Assembly (NCBI RefSeq): GCF_001424145.1
Contig: NZ_LMQM01000001.1
Location: forward strand, 62,001 to 126,000
Source: Chryseobacterium sp. Leaf404
Lineage (GTDB): Bacteria; Bacteroidota; Bacteroidia; Flavobacteriales; Weeksellaceae
Direction: 5' to 3'
Length of the DNA stretch: 64,000 nucleotides
Shown: piece by piece, positions 16,189 through 24,493 of the stretch
How positions within the stretch are numbered: position 1 is the stretch's first letter
Layout of the letters: the number at the start of each line of letters is the position of its first letter
Made by a program: the position numbers and the translations under genes
Notes under the pieces: generated by a model
What the model was told of the DNA's origin: nothing
Database searches by the model: none
What the model saw: only the letters and a program-made list of their open reading frames with translations

Positions 16189-18684
16189 TTAGACCAATCC
16201 AAACTGCTCAAAATGATGCGTAAAATGTTTTCTCTGGAAAAGTTCCATCATCTCTTTATTCAAATGCCCGAATCTCGGATTATAGTGTTCCGCAAAAGGA
16301 TTTTCTTTGAAATAAACGGTAAACTCTCTTAATGTTTCTATTAACTGAGTTTTAGCTGCGTCCAGATTTTTATTTTTATTCTGAGGAACTACACCTTCTT
16401 TCCATAAAGGATATTGTGCTCCCGGACGGATCTTTTTATCGGTGTACAGCCAATCCTGAAGCAGTTCTAATTTTTCGGCAGGAATTTCAGGGAAATCTTC
16501 CGGTTTCAAATTGCCGAAACCATTTCTCAAAACTTCTTCCAAATGCTCCACCATCAGTTGCGGCGTAAAATCTCCGAAAACGGGCTGCGTTTTTTCGGTT
16601 AAAGCATTTAATTTTTTCTGAATATTCTGAACTTTAAAATCAATAAACGGAGAATGTTTAGCCACCAAAGTTAAAATTGTAGCAACACAAACAACCTCAT
16701 CTCTTTGATTGACAACTTCTACCAACCATTTCACAACTCCGGAAGGAATGTTTCTTCCCTTAACTCCACGGTTGATTTTTTCTTTAGCCGTTAAATAAAC
16801 CGTAATTGTATCTCCTGCATAAACTGGTTTGAAGAACGAACAGTTTTCGAGTCCATAATTGGCGATAACAGGACCTTTCTTGCCTGAAACAAACAGTCCG
16901 GCTGCGGCAGAAAGAATGAAATATCCGTGAGCAACCGTTTTATCGAAAATAGTTCCTGATAAACTCGTTGCGTCTGTATGTGCGTAGAAATGATCCCAAG
17001 AAACATTGGAGAAATTAACGATATCTGCATCAGTAACCGTTCTTCCTGCTGTTTCCAGAGAATCACCAACTTCAACTTCTTCAAAATATTTCTGGAAAGG
17101 ATGTTTATCAGAATATTTTTTCTCAGCTCCCTGCTGATAAACTTTTGTAATTGCCGTCAAAATATCCGGCGAACCTTGAATAGCCGTTTTCTGAAGGAAG
17201 AAATGAAGACCGTTCAGTCCACCCATTTCTTCACCGCCACCTGCTCTACCGGGACCTCCATGCATTAAAGTCGGAAGTGGAGAACCGTGACCTGTACTTT
17301 CTTTCGCATTGTCTCTGTTTAAAACGAAAATTCTTCCGTGCTGAGAAGCCATTTTCCAAGAAGTTTCAGCTACAAATTTCTCGTCGTGAGAAATAATTGA
17401 TCCTACAAGACTTCCTTTTCCTCTTTTTGCCAACGCTGCAGCTTCTTCCGCATCTTTGTAAGGCATCAAGGTAGAAACCGGACCGAAGGCTTCGACATCG
17501 TGAGAGATATTTTTAGTGAACGGAGAATCATTTAAGAATAATTTCGGAGACATAAATGCACCGTTTTCGTAATCTGCATCTACCAATTCATGTTTTCCGT
17601 CGTAAATCAGTTCGTTTTCAGTTTTCAGAATGTCTACTTTTCTTAAAACTTCGTCATACTGCTGTTTTCCGACCAAAGAACCCATTCTTGTATCTCTGCT
17701 TAACGGATTTCCGATTTTTGTCTGGTCTAAAGCTTTAGACAAAGCATTCTGAACATCGCCAATTAAGTTTTCCGGAACGATAATTCTTCTGATTGCGGTA
17801 CATTTCTGTCCGGCTTTCGTCGTCATTTCGGTACGAACTTCTTTGATAAATAAATCAAATTCCGGAGTTCCCGGTTTTGCATCCAATCCAAGAATTGAAC
17901 AGTTCAAAGAATCTGCTTCCATATTGAAACGAACAGAATTTCCTGAAACTGAAGGTAAAGATTTTAATTTCTTCCCTGTCGTTGCAGAACCTGTGAACAA
18001 TACTGAATCTCCATCCTGAACATAATCTAAAATATTTCCCGGTTCACCACAAACCAATTGAAGCGCACCTTCTGGAAGTACTCCACTTTCAATCATATCC
18101 TGGAAAACTGCATTCGTTAAATAGGAACCATAAGGCGAAGGTTTTACAATGCTAGGAACACCAGCCAACAAAGAAGTTGACAATTTTTCCAACATTCCCC
18201 AAACAGGAAAATTATAAGCGTTGATTTGCACTGAAACTCCTTCACTTGGCGTTAAAATGTGAGTTCCTAAAAAAGTTCCGTTGGCAGATATTTTCTGAGT
18301 TTCTCCATCTACCCAAAACGGAGTATTTGGAAGCATTCTTTTTGCCAATCCTGAGTATGTAAAGAACGTACCAAAACCTCCTTCAATATCTACCCAAGAA
18401 TCTGCATGAGTTGCCCCTGTTTTATAGGATAGGTCGTAATATTTTTTCTTTCTTTCTAAAAGGTAAAGCGCTACTTTTTTCAACATTTCTCCACGATCGT
18501 AGAATGTCATCGATGAAAGGTTTTTGTAACCTACTGTTCTACCGTAATCAAGAGCCTGCTCAAAATTCAGCCCTTCCGTATCAGAAACAGCAACTTGCTC
18601 TCCTGTCACGGCATTGTACAAAGGAATTCCGTTTCCGGTACCTTCGATCCATTCGCCGTGGATATAGTTTTTTAATTTTTCCAT
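16189..18684 (-). CDS. paaZ: PaaZ, oxepin-CoA hydrolase / semialdehyde dehydrogenase, with extra DinB-like C-terminus
   Basis: An 831-residue enzyme that opens the oxepin-CoA ring and oxidises the resulting aldehyde. Residues 1-515 are an aldehyde dehydrogenase: NFPVWG, KPSPYGSYL, FTGSATTGKKL, the nucleophile in GQKCTAIRRI (about Cys294) and NMEADSLN. Residues about 536-676 are a MaoC hot-dog hydratase (YFEEVEVGD, HFYAHTD, VAHGYFILS). E. coli PaaZ ends near 681. This protein goes on for about 155 residues with FGDFTPQLMVEHLEEVL and a terminal KHFTHHFEQFGLV, which fit a DinB/DUF1569 helical domain. No internal start or frame change separates the parts. Last gene of the paa cluster. Confidence 0.95.
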   Translation of the reverse strand: MEKLKNYIHGEWIEGTGNGIPLYNAVTGEQVAVSDTEGLNFEQALDYGRTVGYKNLSSMTFYDRGEMLKKVALYLLERKKKYYDLSYKTGATHADSWVDIEGGFGTFFTYSGLAKRMLPNTPFWVDGETQKISANGTFLGTHILTPSEGVSVQINAYNFPVWGMLEKLSTSLLAGVPSIVKPSPYGSYLTNAVFQDMIESGVLPEGALQLVCGEPGNILDYVQDGDSVLFTGSATTGKKLKSLPSVSGNSVRFNMEADSLNCSILGLDAKPGTPEFDLFIKEVRTEMTTKAGQKCTAIRRIIVPENLIGDVQNALSKALDQTKIGNPLSRDTRMGSLVGKQQYDEVLRKVDILKTENELIYDGKHELVDADYENGAFMSPKLFLNDSPFTKNISHDVEAFGPVSTLMPYKDAEEAAALAKRGKGSLVGSIISHDEKFVAETSWKMASQHGRIFVLNRDNAKESTGHGSPLPTLMHGGPGRAGGGEEMGGLNGLHFFLQKTAIQGSPDILTAITKVYQQGAEKKYSDKHPFQKYFEEVEVGDSLETAGRTVTDADIVNFSNVSWDHFYAHTDATSLSGTIFDKTVAHGYFILSAAAGLFVSGKKGPVIANYGLENCSFFKPVYAGDTITVYLTAKEKINRGVKGRNIPSGVVKWLVEVVNQRDEVVCVATILTLVAKHSPFIDFKVQNIQKKLNALTEKTQPVFGDFTPQLMVEHLEEVLRNGFGNLKPEDFPEIPAEKLELLQDWLYTDKKIRPGAQYPLWKEGVVPQNKNKNLDAAKTQLIETLREFTVYFKENPFAEHYNPRFGHLNKEMMELFQRKHFTHHFEQFGLV

Positions 18685-18690
18685 ATAATT

Positions 18691-18745
18691 TTAATTTAAC
18701 AATGTATCAATTTAACAGTTTACCAATTGCTGATACATTTTTAGA
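18691..18745. repeat. paa-cluster intergenic repeat
   Basis: AATTTAACAATGTATCAA, TTAACAGTTTACCAATTG, then CTGATACATTTTTA: the same words as in the other gaps of this cluster (21076, 24401, 25623, 26540, 27128, 29700). Near-palindromic. Confidence 0.65.
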
Positions 18746-18758
18746 TTTATTTTAAATT

Positions 18759-19586
18759 TTAGTTTTCCGATTTATTTATAAATTCCAAAGTTTCATCAAA
18801 TCTTTTGCTCCAGGGGAAAAAGTACTGTACCACCATTGGAATATGTTTTTTATTGATGAAAACAGGTTTTACATTGGGTTGATAAGGATGAAGTGCTTTT
18901 AAAAAATTTTCATTGGCCACTTTAATCGATGGATACGTTTTTTCACCAACATAAATCAAAAAAGGCGGTGTCTTTTCGTTGATAAAATAGATCGGAGAAG
19001 CGTCTTTCCATTTTTGCGGATCTTTGCTCCATGTAACATCATAATTACTTTGTGATGTTGGTGGATTTTTTTCCAGATAATTCTTCATATCAATTCCCGC
19101 AGCATCAATTAAAACAATCCCTGAAACTGTATTTTCCGGAATTTGATATTTTGGATTCATGACCGCAGAAGCCGCCAACTGACCGCCCGCTGAATGTCCT
19201 GAAACAAATATCTTTCGAGAATCTCCGTTGTATTTTTGAGCATTTTCTTTGGTAAACTGTATCGCTGCAGCTACCTCTTTCGTCATTTGATCGACGTCAG
19301 CATTCGGACTTAACGTATAATCCGGAATAACGGCAATGATATTTTTGCGGGCAAAGTTTTTACCCATCAGATTGTAGGTCTTTTTATTTCCTGTATTCCA
19401 GTTTCCGCCGTGTACAAAGATCAGAATAGGATAATTTTTATCAGTTTTCTTAGGCGTGAAAATATTTAATTTCACTTCGTTTCCTACATGGTTTTTTGTG
19501 AAGGAAATATCCTTGTAAGCAGATGTAGATTTACAACTGTTTAAAAGCAAACCCGTTAAGAAAATTATGCAGAAATTAAATTTCAT
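18759..19586 (-). CDS. Alpha/beta hydrolase lipoprotein
   Basis: A 275-residue esterase-like lipoprotein: signal peptide with lipobox LLNSC (Cys18). Oxyanion segment FVHGGNWNTG (about 57-66), nucleophile elbow GHSAGGQLA (about 130-138, Ser132), and a C-terminal His in KHIPMV. This HGG plus GxSxG pattern is that of the hormone-sensitive-lipase/BD-FAE-like group. Substrate unknown. It lies inside the paa cluster between paaZ and an esterase gene, but no link to phenylacetate is known. Confidence 0.85.
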   Translation of the reverse strand: MKFNFCIIFLTGLLLNSCKSTSAYKDISFTKNHVGNEVKLNIFTPKKTDKNYPILIFVHGGNWNTGNKKTYNLMGKNFARKNIIAVIPDYTLSPNADVDQMTKEVAAAIQFTKENAQKYNGDSRKIFVSGHSAGGQLAASAVMNPKYQIPENTVSGIVLIDAAGIDMKNYLEKNPPTSQSNYDVTWSKDPQKWKDASPIYFINEKTPPFLIYVGEKTYPSIKVANENFLKALHPYQPNVKPVFINKKHIPMVVQYFFPWSKRFDETLEFINKSEN

Positions 19587-19614
19587 ATTACAAATACAAT
19601 TTTAGATGAATCTG

Positions 19615-20442
19615 TTATTTTGGTTCCTGATAAGGATAGAATTTAACCAAACCTTCGTACAAACTTCTGTGAAGGATCGTTGCGTGATTGTCTGAATCCA
19701 TCAATTTATATTCTACTCTCCAGTTTTTCTTATTTGATTTTTTCAGGATAGCATATAAATCTTCTGCATGTTTAACCATGACTTTATGCTCGCCCTTTCC
19801 GACAGAAAGGTAAACGAATTTCTTTGTATCAGAACCTTTCGATAATAATTGATTCGCCTGTTTCAAAAGACTTTCATCATCCCACCACAAACTCGGACTG
19901 ATGATAAAATAATTATTGAACATTTCAGGTTTTTTCAGTAAGATTTCTGTTGCTAAAAGTCCGCCTAGCGATTGCCCAAATAAATATTTATCGGATGTTT
20001 TGAACTGACTTTCGATATAAGGTTTTAATTCCTTTTCCAAGAAATTAATGAACTTACCGGAATGTCCGGTTGTAGGATAATCTTTCTGTAAGTCTTTTAA
20101 ATCGGTATGAAAAGTAAAGTCTCTTTTTCGGTCAATATTTGCAATTCCAACCACGATCGTTTCAGGCATTGCGTACATTAAGTTGAAGAACTGCACCAAT
20201 CCTGTAACATGGATAAAGTCTTCGTTCATACTTCCATCCAAAAGATAGATGATTGGATATGATTTTGTTTTATCGAAATTTTGCGGAAGATAGATGTTTA
20301 GAGTTCTGTCTTCATTTAAAATTTCAGATTTTATAGTTCTGATTTCTCCTATAGTTAATGGTTTTACATTTTCAGTCTGGGCAAAAACCATGAATTGGAA
20401 TGTAAATAAAATCGTGACGAAAATGAGGAGTTTTTTATTCAT
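19615..20442 (-). CDS. Exported esterase of the EsteraseD/IroE type
   Basis: A 275-residue protein with a signal peptide (ending near VFAQT) and an alpha/beta hydrolase domain of the PF00756 type: RTLNIYLPQNFDKTKSYPII, YLLDG, nucleophile elbow FGQSLGGLLATE (Ser about 155), and a late HATILHRSLY with the catalytic His. Family members hydrolyse acyl esters, for example siderophores. It sits 28 bp upstream of the lipoprotein hydrolase, so the two are probably translated from the same transcript. Confidence 0.88.
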   Translation of the reverse strand: MNKKLLIFVTILFTFQFMVFAQTENVKPLTIGEIRTIKSEILNEDRTLNIYLPQNFDKTKSYPIIYLLDGSMNEDFIHVTGLVQFFNLMYAMPETIVVGIANIDRKRDFTFHTDLKDLQKDYPTTGHSGKFINFLEKELKPYIESQFKTSDKYLFGQSLGGLLATEILLKKPEMFNNYFIISPSLWWDDESLLKQANQLLSKGSDTKKFVYLSVGKGEHKVMVKHAEDLYAILKKSNKKNWRVEYKLMDSDNHATILHRSLYEGLVKFYPYQEPK

Positions 20443-20462
20443 ATTAAATTTCGTAGATCTGA

Positions 20463-21056
20463 TTATTTTACGTCATCCCAAATACTGTAATCAACAACCT
20501 TGGTAGGAATTTGCTGAACATATTCTGTAAAAGGTTCACAAGGCAGAATCGCATCTTTTCCTTCTCTTGCTAACTCCTGATACAATTTTGTTCCTTCTGT
20601 TTTCCATTTAATCATTTCATCAGAAACATCACGGATGATTTTTGCAGGACTTCCAACAATTAATTTTCTCGAATCACATCTAAAGTTTGCAGGAACAAAA
20701 GCCAATGCACCGATAATACATTCATCACCGATAACGGCTTTATCCATGACAACAGCGTTCATTCCAACTAAACAGTTTCTACCGATGTGTCCGGAATGAA
20801 TAATGGCTCCGTGACCGATGTGTGCCGATTCCTCCAAAATAGTTTCAATTCCTGGGAAAACATGAAGGGTACAGTTTTCCTGAACATTGGCACCGTCTTT
20901 CACAATAATTTTACCCCAATCCCCACGGATAACCGCGTTCGGACCGATATAAACTTCTTCGCCGATTTCCACATTACCAATAATCACCGCCTGCGGGTGA
21001 ACATATGCGGAAGGTTTAATGATGGGACGAATGCCGTGGTATGAGTAAATGTTCAT
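20463..21056 (-). CDS. paaY: PaaY, gamma-carbonic-anhydrase-like thioesterase
   Basis: A 197-residue left-handed beta-helix protein made of hexapeptide repeats (IGNVEIGEEVYIGPNAVIRG, LVGMNAVVMDKAVIGDECII). Start MNIYSYHG at 21056 is preferred over an in-frame ATG at 21092, which lies in repeat DNA. Metal-binding His are in HVFPG, HIGHGAIIHSGHIG. PaaY is reported to be a thioesterase that removes dead-end CoA products of the phenylacetate pathway. The C-terminal ACEPF-type tail (LPCEPFTEYVQQ) fits the PaaY subgroup. Confidence 0.88.
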   Translation of the reverse strand: MNIYSYHGIRPIIKPSAYVHPQAVIIGNVEIGEEVYIGPNAVIRGDWGKIIVKDGANVQENCTLHVFPGIETILEESAHIGHGAIIHSGHIGRNCLVGMNAVVMDKAVIGDECIIGALAFVPANFRCDSRKLIVGSPAKIIRDVSDEMIKWKTEGTKLYQELAREGKDAILPCEPFTEYVQQIPTKVVDYSIWDDVK

Positions 21057-21075
21057 AAAATTTTTTGTTAAAAAA

Positions 21076-21160
21076 TTAGTGTAACAATGCATCAGTTTAC
21101 CAACGTAACAATTGAAAACTGCGCTAATTGTTACACTGATACATTGTTATATTGGTAAAT
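21076..21160. repeat. paa-cluster intergenic repeat
   Basis: Two arms rich in TGTAACAATG, ATCAGTTTACCAA and their reverse complements (TTGTTACACTGATACATTG, ATTGGTAAA) around a short spacer. It lies between paaY and the thiolase gene. Confidence 0.7.
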
Positions 21161-21171
21161 GATTGAAAAAG

Positions 21172-22380
21172 TTATACTTTTTCAATCACCATTGCATAAC
21201 CTTGACCGACACCGATACAAAGTGTACACAACGCATATTTTTTATTTTGCTTTTGAAGTTCCAATGCGGCAGAACCAATAATTCTCGCTCCTGAAACTCC
21301 AAGTGGGTGACCAATTGCAATTGCGCCTCCGTTTGGATTGACTCTTGAATCATCATCTTGTAAACCTAAACTTCTTGTTACCGCTAAAGATTGAGCGGCA
21401 AACGCTTCGTTCAGTTCGATAACATCCATATCTTCTAGTGAAAGATTTAATCTTTTCAAAATTTTATGAGTCGCTTCTACTGGTCCGATTCCCATAATTC
21501 TTGGCTCTACACCGGCCACTGATGAACCTAAAATCTTAGCTTTTGGCTTCAAACCATATTTTTTTACCGCTTCTTCGCTTGCTAAAATCAATGCTGCCGC
21601 ACCGTCATTCATTCCTGAAGCGTTTCCGGCAGTTACTGTTCCGCCTTCTTTTTTAAAAGCAGGACGAAGTTTTCCTAAACCTTCCATTGACGAAGTCGGT
21701 TTTATAAATTCGTCAGTATCAAAGATTTTCGGCTCGCCCTTTCTTTGTGGAATTTCAACTTTTACAATTTCTTCCGCCAGTCTTCCGCTTTCCTGAGCTT
21801 TGGTAGCTTTCTGCTGTGACCAAAGGGCAAATTTATCCTGATCTTCACGGCTGATATTGTGCATTTCTGCTAAATTTTCAGCAGTGTCGCCCATTGCGTC
21901 AACGCCATACATTTCTTTCATTTTGGGATTTACAAATCTCCATCCGAAAGTGGTGTCAAACATCTGGCTGTCTCTTCCAAAAGCGGTACTTGGTTTTGAC
22001 ATGACATAAGGCGAACGTGTCATGTGTTCAACTCCTCCCGCAATGTAAATTTCACCTTCACCGGAAGCGATCGAACGGAAAGCATTGGCAACCGCCGACA
22101 TTCCTGAAGCGCACAGTCTGTTGACGGTTTCGCCTCCAATTTTGTACGGAAGACCAGCCAGTAAAAGTCCCATTCTTGCTACGTTTCTGTTATCTTCACC
22201 CGCCTGATTGGCGCATCCGAAAATAACATCCTCAATTTCCTCAACAGGAACTTCAGGGTTTCTTGCAACAATTTCTTTAAGAACGATTGCTGCCAAATCA
22301 TCGGCTCTCACTTCTGATAATCCTCCGCCTAATTTTGAAATGGGAGTTCTGATATAATCTATGATGTATACGTTGTTCAT
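21172..22380 (-). CDS. paaJ: 3-oxoadipyl-CoA thiolase
   Basis: A 402-residue thiolase that cleaves 3-oxoadipyl-CoA (and related 3-oxo-acyl-CoAs) to succinyl-CoA and acetyl-CoA. Nucleophile Cys in NRLCASGMSAV (about 91), the GHPLGVSGARI His loop and the second Cys in CTLCIGVGQGYA are all present. Length and motif wording (NRNVARMGLLLAGLP) match PaaJ/PcaF; the two cannot be told apart by sequence alone, and the paa context decides. Start at the ATG followed by MNNVYIIDYIRTP. Confidence 0.92.
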   Translation of the reverse strand: MNNVYIIDYIRTPISKLGGGLSEVRADDLAAIVLKEIVARNPEVPVEEIEDVIFGCANQAGEDNRNVARMGLLLAGLPYKIGGETVNRLCASGMSAVANAFRSIASGEGEIYIAGGVEHMTRSPYVMSKPSTAFGRDSQMFDTTFGWRFVNPKMKEMYGVDAMGDTAENLAEMHNISREDQDKFALWSQQKATKAQESGRLAEEIVKVEIPQRKGEPKIFDTDEFIKPTSSMEGLGKLRPAFKKEGGTVTAGNASGMNDGAAALILASEEAVKKYGLKPKAKILGSSVAGVEPRIMGIGPVEATHKILKRLNLSLEDMDVIELNEAFAAQSLAVTRSLGLQDDDSRVNPNGGAIAIGHPLGVSGARIIGSAALELQKQNKKYALCTLCIGVGQGYAMVIEKV

Positions 22381-22442
22381 GATATTTCAATTTGAAAATG
22401 TGTTAATTTGAGAATTTGAAAATGAAATAATTATTATTTAAT

Positions 22443-23150
22443 TTACTGAATATTTGATGCTTGCTTTCTTAATTTTAAAGCCTTTTTTAAAGAAAATGGT
22501 TTGTATACGAAATCTTTTCCGAACATATCTTTAGCATTTTCTTCTATTGTATTTTTAAATCCGGTTTCTTTGCGCAATTTATTAACATTCTTCTCATTTT
22601 TTATGGGCCAAATGAAGTTCACAAAATCTTCCTTTCCATCTTTATTAATGAAGAATTCTCCAGCTCCCTGAGTTCCGTAAATTTGTTCCTTTCCACTGTT
22701 CATTAAGAACCTGTCTTCCATCATCGCAGCTAAAGTAAAAGGTATTTCTTTTTGTTTTCCTGCATTTTTAATGATTGGTAAATATTTTCCGATTTTATTT
22801 GAATGTTGGATGACATACCAAGCCGATCGATTAGTAGGTTCTCCAACGAGAGATTTTCCTGGATAGCCGTATTGAGAAATAATTTTGTCAATTTTTCGCA
22901 TATTCAGAGTGTCTATATCAACGACTAATTGCCATTGTTTTTCCTCAAAATCTTTTTCGTCGATATTTAATTCTTTTAGAATCTCGCTTTTTTTCTCAGC
23001 AGTAATATCATTGTCGAACAGTCTTCTGTAAGTTTGATCTAATCTAAGAATTTCATCTAATTCTTTCTTCAGGTTCTCATTAATCCCTTGCTGTTGAGCA
23101 TTTACAAAACTTAGGAAAAACACTAAGACAAATGTTACTAAATATTTCAT
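22443..23150 (-). CDS. DUF6624 secreted protein
   Basis: A 235-residue exported protein: signal peptide ending in FVNAQQ, then a mostly helical domain with KIDKIISQYGYPGKSLVGE and AWYVIQHSN, the signature of the DUF6624 family, then MEDRFLMNSGKEQIYGTQG. Family function unknown. It sits between the thiolase and paaI genes with no known link to phenylacetate. A mobile or late-arriving passenger gene is a possibility. Confidence 0.75.
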   Translation of the reverse strand: MKYLVTFVLVFFLSFVNAQQQGINENLKKELDEILRLDQTYRRLFDNDITAEKKSEILKELNIDEKDFEEKQWQLVVDIDTLNMRKIDKIISQYGYPGKSLVGEPTNRSAWYVIQHSNKIGKYLPIIKNAGKQKEIPFTLAAMMEDRFLMNSGKEQIYGTQGAGEFFINKDGKEDFVNFIWPIKNEKNVNKLRKETGFKNTIEENAKDMFGKDFVYKPFSLKKALKLRKQASNIQ

Positions 23151-23160
23151 TCAATTTAAC

Positions 23161-23574
23161 TTATAGTTCAATCACTTTTTTCCCGATTTTATACACTGTT
23201 CCTACGAATTTCGCCACCAAATCATCATTCTGGTTGGTTATTTTAATATCGTAAATAGCGGTTTTTCTGGTATTGTTGACCAAAGTGCTTTCTGCTCTGA
23301 AAATATCGCCTTCTTTTCCGGCTTTCGTGAAATTGATGATACAATTTAGCGCAACCGCTGCGTCTCCGGAATTGTTGGACGAAAATGCCAGTGCAGAATC
23401 TGCAAAAGCGAATGTGACCCCTCCGTGAACCGTTTTCAGCCCGTTAATCATATCTTTTTTGATGGGCATTTCTATTAAACAGTAATTTTCTTTTACCTCA
23501 ATCAGTTTGATGCTCATCCATTGGGAAAAATAGTCCTGACCGAGCATATAATCTGCAACCTGTTTTGGATTCAT
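23161..23574 (-). CDS. paaI: PaaI hot-dog thioesterase
   Basis: A 137-residue acyl-CoA thioesterase; in the phenylacetate pathway PaaI releases CoA from ring-hydroxylated phenylacetyl-CoA by-products. Hot-dog fold, with the active-site segment TVHGGVTFAFADSALAFSSN (about 49-68). The ATG overlaps the TAA of a small upstream ORF by one base (TAATG), so translation may be coupled to it. Confidence 0.9.
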   Translation of the reverse strand: MNPKQVADYMLGQDYFSQWMSIKLIEVKENYCLIEMPIKKDMINGLKTVHGGVTFAFADSALAFSSNNSGDAAVALNCIINFTKAGKEGDIFRAESTLVNNTRKTAIYDIKITNQNDDLVAKFVGTVYKIGKKVIEL

Positions 23575-23818
23575 TAGTTTTTATTTATCTTTTTAAATTT
23601 AATCACATCTCTCCAAGAATAATCTCTGCCGTCTAAAATAAAATACATTAAAAAAATGCCTGCGAAATAAATTGTAAAACCAATGATATTGAAGCCTTGC
23701 TCATCCTCCCATCCTAAAAATAAAAGACAAGCTTGAGCAGAAAAAAAGCAATCAAAAAGATGAAAGCTCTCATCAATGATCTCAGAAAATTCTTTAATGT
23801 AAAAATCCTTTTAAGCAT
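23574..23818 (-). pseudogene. Frameshifted small two-TM membrane protein
   Basis: Two overlapping reading frames look like one gene. From the ATG at 23818 the frame runs MLKRIFTLKNF...MRAFIFLIAFFLLKLVFYF and stops at TAG near 23717. A frame one base back continues without stop as GWEDEQGFNIIGFTIYFAG, IFLMYFILDGRDYSWRDVIK and ends FKKINKN at 23574. Joined, they give an 80-residue protein with two transmembrane segments. It resembles the product of 24180-24392. The shift lies near a T7 or ATTTTTA run, so a sequencing error is possible. Function unknown. Confidence 0.7.
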
Positions 23819-23862
23819 CGTCTTTAAAATTCTACTTACTGTGACTAAAATTTATTTTTTAT

Positions 23863-24174
23863 TTAATATTTGCTCGTTATTTCCTCATATAATTCATCAG
23901 ACAGCTCGTCATAAATACTCATTGTTTTTCCGAAAATTACCTGTTCATTCGTTAAATCATCAGCTGAATTTTCTGAAGCATCCAAAGCATTTAAATCTAT
24001 TCCTTCTTCAATGGCAATTCGTTTAATGAGATCTTTATATTTTTCATTGAACTTTCCCAACAAATCCAGCTTTTCATCATCATTGACTGTCGAAAGTTCC
24101 TCAATAATATATTCTTTTTCGATGGAAAGCCTTGTTTCCAATTCGGCTTTAAAGCCAGTTAAATCCATCAACAT
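23863..24174 (-). CDS. Small acidic hypothetical protein
   Basis: A 103-residue soluble protein with high Glu/Asp content and helical character (LEKEYIIEELSTVNDDEKLDLLGKF begins the core). It may start at the Met two codons in (24168). Family not recognised. It lies between two small paralogous two-TM genes within the paa cluster, 6 bp after the stop region of the upstream one. Confidence 0.6.
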   Translation of the reverse strand: MLMDLTGFKAELETRLSIEKEYIIEELSTVNDDEKLDLLGKFNEKYKDLIKRIAIEEGIDLNALDASENSADDLTNEQVIFGKTMSIYDELSDELYEEITSKY

Positions 24175-24179
24175 TTATT

Positions 24180-24392
24180 TTATTGGTTCTTTTTGAAAAA
24201 GCCCATCAACTTGTCCGCGAAAAGACTTACTGTAAACATTCCTGAAAAATAAATAATTACAAAACCCCAACTGAACATTCTTTCATCTTCTGCGGTTTTA
24301 AAACGATTATCTGTTAAATAAAATATTCCTCCTACAAATATTGTCGAGAACAATGCTACTGCAAAAGATGAGATTATTTTTTTCTGAGTCAT
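24180..24392 (-). CDS. Small two-TM membrane protein
   Basis: A 70-residue protein with transmembrane segments at about 8-26 and 41-62, separated by a charged loop (DNRFKTAEDERM). It has the same layout as the frameshifted gene at 23574-23818 (GFVIIYFSGMF compare GFTIYFAGIF). Both lie around the small acidic gene. Family not recognised. Confidence 0.65.
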   Translation of the reverse strand: MTQKKIISSFAVALFSTIFVGGIFYLTDNRFKTAEDERMFSWGFVIIYFSGMFTVSLFADKLMGFFKKNQ

Positions 24393-24400
24393 GATTTTTA

Positions 24401-24493
24401 TAATTTAACAATGAAACAGTTTACCGAAAAATGCTTCGACAAGCTCAGCATGACAATACGATTGCTACATTGTTAGATTGATATATTGTTACA
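24401..24493. repeat. paa-cluster intergenic repeat with CTTCGACAAGC core
   Basis: AATTTAACAATGAAACAGTTTACC on the left and GCTACATTGTTAGATTGATATATTG on the right surround CTTCGACAAGCTCAGCATGA (from 24434). The flank words recur in the other paa gaps and the core at 25661 (reverse), 29762 and, diverged, at 2213. Confidence 0.75.

Noticed and set aside
23710..23722. Programmed -1 frameshift in the small membrane protein
   Set aside because: The local ATTTTTAGG does not form a canonical X-XXY-YYZ heptamer in the zero frame, and no clear stimulatory structure was seen; mutation or sequencing error is simpler.
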